Origin: Rhodopseudomonas sp. P2A-2r
Lineage (GTDB): Bacteria; Pseudomonadota; Alphaproteobacteria; Rhizobiales; Xanthobacteraceae
Assembly (NCBI RefSeq): GCF_026015985.1
Contig: NZ_CP110389.1
Coordinates: 1,644,001 to 1,708,000 of the forward strand
Reading direction: 5' to 3'
Length of the DNA stretch: 64,000 nucleotides
The notes under the pieces: model-generated
Databases searched by the model: none
What the model saw: only the letters and a program-made list of their open reading frames with translations
Told to the model about the DNA's origin: nothing
Program-made: the position numbers and the translations under genes
Shown here: piece by piece, positions 17,244 through 24,858 of the stretch
Layout: each line of letters starts with the position of its first letter
How positions within the stretch are numbered: position 1 is the first letter of the stretch

Positions 17244-17540
17244 TCATCCCTGTTCGCTGCTTAGCAGCGCTCGGCCCTTACAGGCTAGCGCCATTGTGTC
17301 CATGTGCGCCGCCGCCTCATGAAGCGCCGACCTTACCATCTCCGACTGGTCGCTGGCGAGTTTCCTGATCATGCGGCCGGCCTGCCGATAGGTCGCGACG
17401 TCCGTCCGAAAGCAGTCTCCGTCGTGTGAACATAGGCCGGTGCGGACGCATGATCCGCTCTGGTCCTGGCACAGCATCATGGCCGCCGCGAACTGGTCAT
17501 GGTTTTCATTGTCCAGCGCCAGCCATTTCTCATGCGCCAC
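17244..17540 (-). CDS. Hypothetical cysteine-containing protein (98 aa)
   Basis: The start is GTG 17540, with AGGAG 7 bases upstream, a good ribosome-binding site. The protein starts [20 protein letters not shown] and has four cysteines in its first half ([23 protein letters not shown]), then a helical region ([20 protein letters not shown]). The cysteine spacing could bind a metal, but no known zinc motif fits exactly. Its good start signals and soluble-protein composition make it a likely real gene of the island. Confidence 0.55.
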   Translation of the reverse strand: MAHEKWLALDNENHDQFAAAMMLCQDQSGSCVRTGLCSHDGDCFRTDVATYRQAGRMIRKLASDQSEMVRSALHEAAAHMDTMALACKGRALLSSEQG

Positions 17541-17588
17541 AGCAGCACTCCTGGGTCACCATCGCAATGACAGCCTTGGCCGTCGTAC

Positions 17589-17983
17589 TGCGAGATCGCC
17601 GGCCGCCGCAACGGCGTGCTGATCTCGAACGACGCCGGCGAAGCCGTGGCCTATGCCATGTTCAAGCTGGAAGACCGCGGCCCGATGATGATCGAGCCCG
17701 GCTGGAAGGTCTACAAGGGCATGATCATCGGCGAGCACACCCGCGAGAACGATCTCGAACTCAACGTGCTCAAGGGCAAGCAGCTCTCCAACATCCGCAC
17801 TACCTCGAAGGACAAGCCGTCCGCCTGACCCCGCCGATCCGCATGACGCTGGAAAAGGCGCTGGCCTATATCGAGGGCGACGAGCTGGTGGAGATCACCC
17901 CGAAGTCGATCCGCCTGCGCAAGAAGCATCTCGACGCCGCCGATCGCAAGCGCGCCGAAAAGACCAAGGAAGTGGTGGCGTAA
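17589..17983 (+). pseudogene. typA: typA/bipA 3'-terminal fragment
   Basis: Only the last 130 or so codons of the ribosome-associated GTPase TypA/BipA are present: [39 protein letters not shown], then [20 protein letters not shown] and [20 protein letters not shown]. The GTPase and elongation-factor domains are missing upstream of about 17592, where unrelated DNA begins abruptly. There is also a one-base loss at about 17813 (D-E-A-V becomes out of frame). A complete typA must be elsewhere in the genome; this copy marks a recombination joint inside the island. A terminator hairpin follows. Confidence 0.82.
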
Positions 17984-18013
17984 CGTCACGACGCCTTTCT
18001 TCGACTTGCTATC

Positions 18014-18045
18014 AAAATGCCGGCTCGCGCCGGGCATTTTTGTTT
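18014..18045 (+). terminator. Rho-independent terminator after the typA fragment
   Basis: AAAATGCCGGC-TCGC-GCCGGGCATTTTTG forms a stem with one bulged base followed by a T run. It probably came along with the typA 3' end. A nearly identical hairpin ends the gcdH gene at 62842. Confidence 0.75.
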
Positions 18046-18048
18046 CAC

Positions 18049-18091
18049 GTCATTCCGGGGCGCGAGGGCGCAGCCCGCACCCCGGAACGAC
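18049..18091. repeat. GC-rich hairpin repeat
   Basis: GTCATTCCGGGG and CCCCGGAACGAC form an almost perfect inverted repeat around a GC-rich loop. It is one of the dispersed palindromes of this genome, here inside the island segment, which suggests that this part of the island is chromosomal in origin. Confidence 0.6.
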
Positions 18092-18228
18092 AGCGTTGTG
18101 CGGGCCGCCTTGAATTGTCCGCATCACGACAAATTTGCTGGCACGCAACTTGCGATGATGGAGTTGCACCCGCGCGAAGCACGGTCGCTTTGGCCTGTTC
18201 GCGACAATCTCCATCAAGGACTCCCATT

Positions 18229-18768
18229 ATGGTCGCCATTGCAGACACGCCGTTCGCCCGGCTCGACACCGAAGGCCGGCTGCTGAAGCCGGTGCTCAGC
18301 GCCAATACCCATGTCGACGGCCGCTTCGGCTATCGCGGCGACATCTCCTATGACGCGCCCGACACCGTCATCAGCGAAGTGTTCGCGGTGTCGGAAAGCG
18401 GCAAGCCGGCGATCGGCTTCCTCGCCGGGTCGATCAAGGACTACGCCTCGCTGCCGAAGCTGGTGGAAACCTTCGGGGCCGCCTTCGACGGCGACGGAAA
18501 ATATTTCATCTACATCGCCGATCTGCCGCAGGGCAACCGCTTCGCCATCAAGTTCGGCGACGTCAATATCTTCGCCATCTCGATCGACGGCACCTCGGTC
18601 TATAACGAGCTGATCGACACCTTCTATGTCGACAAGACCAAGCTGAAGAAATTCGACACCTCCGCCAAGCTGGATGCGCTGGCCGATGTCGGGCTGAAGT
18701 ATGCGACGCTGTCGGACTATAGCGCGCTGTCCTATGACGACGGCTTGAAACAGAAGAACGCCGCCTGA
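18229..18768 (+). CDS. Conserved hypothetical protein (179 aa)
   Basis: ATG 18229 follows AAGGA at 8 bases. The 179-residue product (MVAIADTPFARLDTEGRLLK ... YNELIDTFYVDKTKLKKFDT) has no signal peptide or membrane segment and alternates short strands and helices (GKYFIYIADLPQGNRFAIKF). I do not recognise a catalytic motif or a named family. Codon use resembles the chromosomal genes rather than the phage remnants. It lies between the typA fragment and the amine oxidase fragment, so these three may be one block of chromosomal DNA. Confidence 0.7.
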   Translation: MVAIADTPFARLDTEGRLLKPVLSANTHVDGRFGYRGDISYDAPDTVISEVFAVSESGKPAIGFLAGSIKDYASLPKLVETFGAAFDGDGKYFIYIADLPQGNRFAIKFGDVNIFAISIDGTSVYNELIDTFYVDKTKLKKFDTSAKLDALADVGLKYATLSDYSALSYDDGLKQKNAA

Positions 18769-18825
18769 GCGGATCCCGTTCGACGCGGCCTGCTTTGCAC
18801 GGCCTCTCTACACGTCATCCCTGAC

Positions 18826-18861
18826 CTTCCTTCACCCTCCCCTGGAGGAGGGTGAAGGAAG
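18826..18861. repeat. Perfect 15-bp-arm hairpin
   Basis: CTTCCTTCACCCTCC and GGAGGGTGAAGGAAG flank a 6-base loop. It stands between the 179-residue gene and the amine oxidase fragment and could act as a terminator-like or REP element. Confidence 0.65.
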
Positions 18862-18958
18862 CGCTCGCCCCACCGGCGGCTTGAATAATTCGGGCAACCG
18901 GCTATCCCGGTGTCACGACAATCGCGCGGGCGGCATGGCCGGTCGCGGAGGGTCGTCG

Positions 18959-19504
18959 ATGGATCTGCCGCGAAGCCAGAAACCGATGACCGCACGCCTT
19001 CCTTCCGACGTCGACATCGCCATCATCGGCGCCGGCGCCGCCGGCCTCGGCGCCGCCCGCGCGCTGGAAGGGTCCGGCCGCACGATGATCGTGCTGGAGG
19101 CCCGTGACCGCATCGGCGGCCGCGCGCACACCGTGATGGCGGCGGCCGCCGTCGCATTCGACATGGGCTGCGGCTGGCTGCACTCCGCTGACAAAAACTC
19201 CTTCGTTGCCATCGCGAAGCAACTGGACTTCGCCATCGATAAGGCCCGCGCGCCGTGGCGCGAGGGCAGCTACGAGCGCAGCTTCCCGAAGGCCGACCGG
19301 ATCGATTTCTTCAAGGCGATCGACACGTTTTACGACCGTGCCGAGGCCGCCGCGGAAAACGAGCCGGACGCCGCCGCCAGCACCTGCCTGGAGTCCGGCA
19401 ATCGCTGGAATCCGATGATCGATGCCATCAGCACCTATATCAACGGCGTCACGCTCGATCATGTCTCGCTGCATGACATGGACGCCTATGAGGACTGCCG
19501 GTGA
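18959..19504 (+). pseudogene. FAD-dependent amine oxidase, 3'-truncated
   Basis: The N-terminal 181 residues of a flavin amine oxidase are intact. Start ATG 18959 follows GGAGGG. The dinucleotide-binding motif is AIIGAGAAGLGAARALEGSG, followed by LEARDRIGGRAHTV and FDMGCGWLHSADKNSF, typical of the monoamine/polyamine oxidase group. The frame ends at DMDAYEDCR, where the family would continue into NWRV and the substrate domain (usual length about 420). The DNA changes character here to AT-richer, repeat-bearing sequence, so an insertion or deletion removed the 3' end. Confidence 0.75.
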
Positions 19505-19561
19505 TCTACGTACTGTGCGCTTCTATACAGATAATGCCAGAACAATTTCGCACCGCGAAAT

Positions 19562-19614
19562 AGGCCACTGCCATTTTCAAATTAGGTCACTATGTCCGGA
19601 AACAGGCCAGTACC
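19562..19614. repeat. Left copy of 53-bp imperfect direct repeat (IS-end-like)
   Basis: It matches 19941-19993 at 44 of 53 positions and contains the core AGGCCACTGCCATTTTCAAA and the ending ACAGGCCAG. The repeated GGCCACT / AGGTCACT units with CCATTTTCAAA between them recall the multiple terminal repeats of IS21-type elements. No transposase gene is present. Confidence 0.55.
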
Positions 19615-19673
19615 TCTTAGAGCTTCTGAACAAGTCGAAGCCGCAATAAAAGAGGCCGCCAACTGAGGCGGTC

Positions 19674-19817
19674 TTACTGCCCCTTTTCCGGGGCGCAAAA
19701 TTTTACTTCCTCCTCGGCTTTGAGCTTCAACAATATTTCGTGCTCAGCAGCAGTATGAGGTTCTGCGAGGCGCTTTTTGAAAAGCGCTAAGTTTTCTTGT
19801 TGGATGAACCGATCCAT
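19674..19817 (-). CDS. Small conserved hypothetical protein (47 aa)
   Basis: From ATG 19817 the frame encodes MDRFIQQENLALFKKRLAEP followed by HTAAEHEILLKLKAEEEVKF and CAPEKGQ. I recall similar small proteins (MDRFxxxENxxxFxxRL...LLxxEE) as widespread in rhizobia, without known function; they look like one long amphipathic helix pair. The same frame stays open upstream to 19937, but only the part from 19817 looks conserved. It lies between two IS-end-like direct repeats, so it may be a passenger gene. Confidence 0.6.
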   Translation of the reverse strand: MDRFIQQENLALFKKRLAEPHTAAEHEILLKLKAEEEVKFCAPEKGQ

Positions 19818-19940
19818 AAGAGCGCTCCGCTGGGGGAGGGGCTGGAGCAAATGCGCTCTCAGGCACCGATGACTACCGAGGATAGATCGATGATATTTTA
19901 CAACGGGCTTGCTTATGCTCGGTTCCAAACAAATCAAATC

Positions 19941-19993
19941 AGGCCACTCCCATTTTCAAACTAGGCCACTAGGGGTCGAAACAGGCCAGCACC
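19941..19993. repeat. Right copy of 53-bp imperfect direct repeat (IS-end-like)
   Basis: Same orientation as 19562-19614, with 9 mismatches concentrated in the middle (ATGTCCGG versus AGGGGTCG). Together they bracket the 47-residue gene. True IS ends are inverted, so two same-orientation copies suggest remnants of two elements or a duplication. Confidence 0.55.
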
Positions 19994-20121
19994 AAAGGAT
20001 GGAGCGAACAGCCGCAGAACGGGCAACGAATTGGCAATGAAATGGGTGTTTTGAGCGTGAACAAAGCGTGTCAGATCGAAGGGCGGGACGAATAAATTCA
20101 ATAGCTTACGATAGATACCCC

Positions 20122-20169
20122 GCGTTCGGGACGCAGGGGTCGCAGGTTCAAATCCTGCCACTCCGACCA
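20122..20169 (+). other. attR: tRNA-Pro 3' fragment
   Basis: This is an exact 48-bp copy of the tRNA-Pro 3' half (from GCGTTCGGGACGCAG to the CCA end). The 5' half is absent, so it is not a functional tRNA; it marks the right end of the island. Confidence 0.88.
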
Positions 20170-20520
20170 TGCCATCCCGGGGCCTGATGCTCCCGAGCCC
20201 GAATAGGGCCTTTGGCTGCGCCCCGTGCGCCTGTTCCCAACAAGCCGGCCGTCCATCGTCACGGCCTGATCGATATTCGATCCTCATCCATGCACCAACC
20301 TGTTCGCCTTCAGCGGCCCCGCTGCTGGCGCCGCCGCTGCACGCCGATGATGTCGTGCGCCTTCACCGGCCATTCGCGAAAGCGTGGGTTCACTTTTCTG
20401 CGCATATCACGCAAGTTAGATTGTAAATTGCGCAATATGAGCATTTTATATCCAAGAGAAGCTCCTATTTCTAGAATGATGCGCGATGTAATCAATCGTG
20501 CAGGGACGGAAGGACATAAG
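20170..20520. promoter_or_regulatory. Upstream region of the acid-sugar operon with palindromes
   Basis: No gene is seen in these 351 bp. The last 130 bp are AT-rich and likely contain the operon promoter. ATTGCGCAAT (20427-20436) is a perfect 10-bp palindrome and GATCGATATTCGATC (20268-20282) a 6-bp-arm inverted repeat. The first is the better candidate operator for the operon's own DeoR regulator, by position only. Confidence 0.4.
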
Positions 20521-21546
20521 ATGCAGATTCCAATCAAGCGCGCGATCGAGAAGGTGCCGGGCGGCATGATGACGGTGCCGCTGTTGCTCGGCGCGCTGAT
20601 CGCGGCGTTCTTTCCGGGAACGCCGAAGTTCTTCGGTTCGTTCACCGGTGCGCTGTTCTCCGGCGGCGCCCTGACCATCCTCGCCGTGTTCTACGTCTGC
20701 ATGGGCGCCAGCATCGACTTCAAGGCGACGCCCTACATCGTCAAGAAGGGCGGCACGCTGCTGATCGTGAAGGTCGGCGTGGCCATGATCCTCGGCCTGA
20801 TCTTCGGCCGCTTCCTCGGCGAAGCACCGATCACGGCCGGCATCTTTGCCGGCGTCTCGACGCTGGCCATCGTCGCCGCCATGAACGACACCAATGGCGG
20901 GCTCTACATGGCGCTGATGGGGCAATATGGCCGTCCGCGCGACGTCGGCGCCTATACCATCATGACGCTGGAAAGCGGCCCGTTCCTGACCATGATCACG
21001 CTCGGCGTCGCCGGCCTGTCGTCGTTCCAGTGGCAGGCGCTGGTGGGCGCCATCCTGCCGCTGGTGATCGGCATGATCATCGGCAATCTCGACCGTGAGA
21101 TGCGCGCCTTTCTTAGCAAGGCCGTGCCGGTGATGATTCCGTTCTTCGCCTTCGCGCTCGGGACCGGATTGAATCTGTCGCAGGTCTGGCAGGCCGGCCT
21201 GCTCGGTTTGGGCATGGGCGTCGCCGTCGTCATCGTGACCGGCATTCCGCTGTTCTTCGCGGATCGCTTGACCGGCGGTAATGGCGTCGCGGGTGTCGCA
21301 GCAGCGTCCACCGCGGGCAATGCCGCGGCCGTGCCGGCCATCGTCGCAGCAGCCAATCCGGCCTATGCGGATGCCGCCGGTCCCGCGACCATCCTGATTG
21401 CCGCTTGCGTGGTAGTGACCGCGATCCTGACGCCGATCCTCACTTCGTGGGTCGCCAGCAAGGTCGGCCGCGATGTCGAACCGGTCGAGAAAGATGCGGA
21501 GGTTTCCGCCATGATGAAGCCCGCGGCGAACGTGGCGGGCGACTGA
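20521..21546 (+). CDS. kdgT: 2-keto-3-deoxygluconate permease family transporter (KdgT-like)
   Basis: A 341-residue inner-membrane protein with about ten hydrophobic segments. The N-terminus [20 protein letters not shown] and the stretches [39 protein letters not shown] and [20 protein letters not shown] are characteristic of the KDGT family, which imports sugar acids by proton symport. ATG 20521 has GGAAGG upstream and gives the standard N-terminus. In this operon, with a DUF1537 kinase and a PdxA-like dehydrogenase, the substrate is more likely a four-carbon sugar acid (threonate or erythronate) than KDG itself. Confidence 0.9.
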   Translation: MQIPIKRAIEKVPGGMMTVPLLLGALIAAFFPGTPKFFGSFTGALFSGGALTILAVFYVCMGASIDFKATPYIVKKGGTLLIVKVGVAMILGLIFGRFLGEAPITAGIFAGVSTLAIVAAMNDTNGGLYMALMGQYGRPRDVGAYTIMTLESGPFLTMITLGVAGLSSFQWQALVGAILPLVIGMIIGNLDREMRAFLSKAVPVMIPFFAFALGTGLNLSQVWQAGLLGLGMGVAVVIVTGIPLFFADRLTGGNGVAGVAAASTAGNAAAVPAIVAAANPAYADAAGPATILIAACVVVTAILTPILTSWVASKVGRDVEPVEKDAEVSAMMKPAANVAGD

Positions 21547-21548
21547 GC

Positions 21549-22799
21549 ATGGCAAATGACTGGCTGATCCTCGCGGACGATCTCACCGGTGCTGCAGACT
21601 GCGCCATCGCCTTCGGCAGACGAGGGCGGGCGGCGGCGGTGATGTGGGACGATGTGGCCGACGCGTCGGATCGCCAGTTGCCGGTGCTGGCCTACGATGC
21701 CGCGAGCCGGGCGCTGTCGGCCGAGGCCGCAGGCCGCCGCCATGCCGATGTGCTGGCGCGGTTGTCCGAGCCGGGGCGTATCCTGTTCAAGAAGATCGAC
21801 TCGACGCTGCGGGGACAGCCGGCGGCGGAAATCGTCTCCGCATTGAAGCATCTCACGTCGCAGTCGGGTCCGGCCTTCGGCGTGTTCGCGCCGGCCTTTC
21901 CGGCCACCGGCCGGACCACCATCGACGGACGCATTCGCGTCAAGGGGCGCGCGCTCGAGACGGCCGAGGTCTGGGTGCGCGAACACACCTATCCCACCGC
22001 CGATCTGGTCGACGTGCTCGCCTCGGCGGGCATTCGCGGCGAGAAAGTCAGCCTCGCCATGGTGCGCGGCGGCGAGTTGAAATCCACGTTTGCCCGCATG
22101 GCGGCCGAAGGCGACATGGTCGCCGCCTGCGATGCCGAAACCGATCACGACCTGCATCTGATCGCCGAGGCCAGCCTGCACGCCTCGGCCTCGACCTTCT
22201 TCATCGGTAGCGCCGGTCTCGCGCACGCGCTGGCCGGCCTCGATGCCGACACCGACGCCGAGCCGCTGCGCATTCCGACCAGTGCACTCGGCACGCTGAT
22301 TGTCGTCGGCTCGCTGGCCGGCGCATCCCGCGACGCGGCGCGCCAACTGGCAGCGACCGGCACCGTCGAACATTTCCCGGTGTCGCCTGACACGTTGCTC
22401 GGCGAAGGCGCCGACCGCGCGAGATTGGCGGCGGCGGTGAAGATGCGTCTGTTGACCGGCGGCGATGCGCTGGTCGAGATCACGATGAATGAAAAGCCGG
22501 ACATGTCGCTGGGAGCGCAACTGTCGCAGGGCCTCGCCGACGTGCTGGCAACTGTGGCGCCGGCGATCGGCGCCTTCGCGGCGACCGGCGGCGAGACCGC
22601 CGCGGCGCTGCTGTCGCGCTTCGGCGTCAATGGCATCCGCCTCGCCGACGAGATCGAGCCGGGCGTATCGCTCGGCCTCACCCTGGGTGCATTGTCTGTG
22701 CCGATCGCGACCAAGGCCGGCGCTTTCGGCGACGACCAGAGCCTGATCCGTATTGCCGAACGGCTGCGTGCCGTTCGAACCAAAGGAAGTTTTGCATGA
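21549..22799 (+). CDS. Four-carbon acid sugar kinase family protein (DUF1537, DtnK/OtnK-like)
   Basis: A 416-residue ATP-dependent acid-sugar kinase. The N-terminal substrate domain opens WLILADDLTGAADCAIAFG with the conserved DDLTGAAD motif, then FKKIDSTLRGQPAAEI and APAFPATGRTTIDG; the C-terminal nucleotide domain contains VGSLAGASRDAARQL and FAATGGETAAALLSRFGVNG. Established work on DUF1537 links such kinases to 4-phosphorylation of D-threonate or D-erythronate and related acids. It starts 2 bp after the permease stop and overlaps the next gene by 4 bp (ATGA), so the three form one operon. Confidence 0.9.
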   Translation: MANDWLILADDLTGAADCAIAFGRRGRAAAVMWDDVADASDRQLPVLAYDAASRALSAEAAGRRHADVLARLSEPGRILFKKIDSTLRGQPAAEIVSALKHLTSQSGPAFGVFAPAFPATGRTTIDGRIRVKGRALETAEVWVREHTYPTADLVDVLASAGIRGEKVSLAMVRGGELKSTFARMAAEGDMVAACDAETDHDLHLIAEASLHASASTFFIGSAGLAHALAGLDADTDAEPLRIPTSALGTLIVVGSLAGASRDAARQLAATGTVEHFPVSPDTLLGEGADRARLAAAVKMRLLTGGDALVEITMNEKPDMSLGAQLSQGLADVLATVAPAIGAFAATGGETAAALLSRFGVNGIRLADEIEPGVSLGLTLGALSVPIATKAGAFGDDQSLIRIAERLRAVRTKGSFA

Positions 22800-23799
22800 C
22801 CCGTCCCACCATTGCGATCACCATGGGCGATCCGGCCGGCATCGGCCCCGAAGTCATCATGAAGGCGCTGGCGCAGCCTACGCCAACGAGATCTGCAACC
22901 CGCTGGTGATTGGCGATGCCGCGCGCCTGCGCAAGGCGGCGGCGATGGTGGGCGTGAAGCGCGACGTCGATTCGCTGGTCAACGCCGAGGATGCCGACTT
23001 CGCCGCCAAGGCCGTGCAATGCGTCGACCTGAAGAACGTGCCGGACGATCTGCCGTTCGGCCAGGTGTCGCCGATCGCGGGCGAGGCCGCCTATCGCTAT
23101 ATCGAGAAGGCGGTCCAGGTGGTGCAGTCGGGCGCTGCGCAGGCCATCTGCACGGCGCCGCTCTCCAAGGAGGCGCTGCATGCCGCCGGCCACAAATATC
23201 CCGGCCACACCGAGCTGCTGGCGCATCTGACCGGCACCAAGGAAGTGTCGATGATGCTGGTCACGCCAAAACTGCGTGTCATCCACGTCACCACCCATAT
23301 CGGCCTGATCGATGCCATCCGGAAGATCGAGCCGGGTCTGGTGGAGCGCGTCATCACGCGCGGCCATGACGTGCTGATCAAGGCGGGGATCGCCAATCCG
23401 AAGATCGGCGTCTGCGCCATCAATCCCCATGCGGGCGAGAACGGCCTGTTCGGTCAGGGCGAGGAAGCCGAGAAGATCACGCCGGCCGTCGAGGCCTGCA
23501 AGGCCAAGGGCTGGGATGTGCAAGGCCCGTTGCCGGCCGACACGCTGTTCTTCCTGGCCGGCCGCGGCGACTACGACATGGTCGTCGCCATGTATCACGA
23601 TCAGGGCCATGGCCCGGTCAAGGTGCTCGGCCTGGAATCCGGCGTCAATATCACGGTCGGCCTGCCGGTGATCCGCACCTCGGTCGATCACGGCACGGCC
23701 TTCGACATTGCCGGCAAGGGCATCGCCGACGAGCGCAGCCTGATCGAGGCATTGCGGCAGGCCGCGGAGCTGGCGCCGAAGAGCAGCAAGGCGGCGTAA
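22796..23799 (+). CDS. pdxA: PdxA-like 4-phospho-acid-sugar dehydrogenase, frameshifted
   Basis: The product of about 334 residues belongs to the 4-hydroxythreonine-4-phosphate dehydrogenase (PdxA) family. It begins TRPTIAITMGDPAGIGPEVI with the family signature; later come the metal-binding HKYPGHTELLAHLTG histidine, INPHAGENGLFGQGEE and MYHDQGHGPVKVLG. After residue 28 the frame is lost at about 22877, where a CCC triplet reads as CC (Q-P-Y-A-N-E expected). Next to a DUF1537 kinase, the PdxA2 branch oxidises 4-phospho-D-threonate or -erythronate with decarboxylation to dihydroxyacetone phosphate; that role is more likely than vitamin B6 synthesis. Confidence 0.85.
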
Positions 23800-23814
23800 G
23801 CGGTCGTTGCGATC

Positions 23815-23904
23815 GTAGGGTGGGCAAAGGCGCTCTTGCGCCGTGCCCACCATTGATGTTCTGGATCGGGTGTGGTGGGCACGCAAGTGCTTTGCCCACC
23901 CTAC
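23815..23904. repeat. Long inverted repeat between pdxA-like and deoR genes
   Basis: GTAGGGTGGGCAAAG and CTTTGCCCACCCTAC are exact complements, with further pairing inside (GCCGTGCCCACCA / TGTGGTGGGCACGC). It could attenuate transcription between the catabolic genes and the regulator. Confidence 0.75.
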
Positions 23905-23932
23905 AACACACTCAACGTGAGTCCGAGAATCC

Positions 23933-24700
23933 ATGTCGATGCGCAGCAAAGAACGTCACGCCCGTCTGCTGGACGCGTTGAACGGCGGCGAGATCGATGT
24001 CGACGATCTCGCCCGGCGTTTCGACGTGTCGGCCTCCACCGTGCGGCGCGATCTGCAGCATCTGTCCCGGACCAACGCCGTGCGACGCACCTATGGCGGC
24101 GCCATTCTCACCGGTCCGGCGGCCGAGACGACGCTGGAGCAGCGCCTGGCGGTGAACGGCAGCGAGAAGCAGGCCATTGCACGGGCGGCGCTCGACCTGA
24201 TCGAGGACGGCGACACCCTGGTGCTCGATGCCGGCTCGACGGTGGCCGCCTTCGGCCGTCTGCTGCTGCAACGGCGCCTGCGCATCATCACCAACAATCT
24301 CGCTCTGCTGCCCTTTCTCGCCAAGGCGCCTGCCATCGAGCTGATCGTGCTGGGCGGCGTGTTGCGCAGCACCAGCATGAGCACCATGGGGCCGCTCGCC
24401 AGCGAGGCGCTGCGCCGCATGACCGCCGACCGCGCCATCATGAGCGCGGATGGCGTGGTCGGTGGCCGCGGGTTGTGCGAGGCGGATCTCGAGCAGGTCG
24501 CCCTGAAATCGCTGATGATGGAGCAGTCCAGGGAGGCCATCGTTCTGGCCGACGCCAGCAAGCTTGGCCGTGCCGAGCAGATCGCCTGGGCGCCGCTGCC
24601 GTCGCGGTGGACCCTGGTGACCGATGCCGGTGCGTCCGAGGAGCAGCGCAGGCGTCTTGCCGAAAGCGGCGCGCGGGTCATCGTTGCCACCCCGCGCTGA
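23933..24700 (+). CDS. DeoR/GlpR family transcriptional regulator
   Basis: A 255-residue regulator. The N-terminal helix-turn-helix is clear (VDDLARRFDVSASTVRRDLQ, then RTYGGAIL), and the C-terminal DeoR sensor domain, an ISOCOT fold that binds phosphorylated sugars, contains GDTLVLDAGSTVAAF, NNLALLPFLAK and EADLEQVALKSLMMEQSREA. It follows the acid-sugar operon on the same strand, so it is probably a repressor of that operon responding to a phosphorylated intermediate. A second in-frame ATG lies at 23939. Confidence 0.9.
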   Translation: MSMRSKERHARLLDALNGGEIDVDDLARRFDVSASTVRRDLQHLSRTNAVRRTYGGAILTGPAAETTLEQRLAVNGSEKQAIARAALDLIEDGDTLVLDAGSTVAAFGRLLLQRRLRIITNNLALLPFLAKAPAIELIVLGGVLRSTSMSTMGPLASEALRRMTADRAIMSADGVVGGRGLCEADLEQVALKSLMMEQSREAIVLADASKLGRAEQIAWAPLPSRWTLVTDAGASEEQRRRLAESGARVIVATPR

Positions 24701-24858
24701 AGCGATGCGTGTCATATAAGTATTTGATTCACCTAAATTATGCCTGGCAGATCGGTGCCGGGCCACGAAACTGCTCGCCTGACGCCAGAAACATTCTTCG
24801 CAGCCGCAGCATATGGCATAAGGGCGGCCGAAACTCCTTCCATTCCAGGTTCTGAGCC

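Larger units (their letters stand above)
15599..20169. mobile_element. Decayed genomic island in tRNA-Pro (about 4.6 kb)
   Basis: The segment is bounded by tRNA-Pro and a 48-bp repeat of its 3' half. It holds terminase-subunit remnants, gene fragments lacking one end, small ORFs of unknown function and imperfect repeats, and has lower coding density and more A+T in places than the flanks. No integrase gene survives. Near both ends there is a similar short sequence (CGGGCAACG...TGGGCAATGAAAT at 15633-15657 and the slightly altered copy at 20020-20043), which could be the last trace of integrase 3' ends. I read this as a deletion-worn prophage or integrative element that also carries or trapped chromosomal fragments. 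Confidence 0.75.

Noticed and set aside
20122..20169. A second tRNA-Pro gene
   Set aside because: Only the 3' half from the anticodon stem on is present; the D arm and the 5' acceptor strand are missing.
19961..20287. Leftward 108-residue reading frame containing VGVAGFEPATPASRTRG
   Set aside because: This segment is the complement of the tRNA-Pro 3' fragment; that peptide is a well-known false product of antisense translation across such tRNAs.
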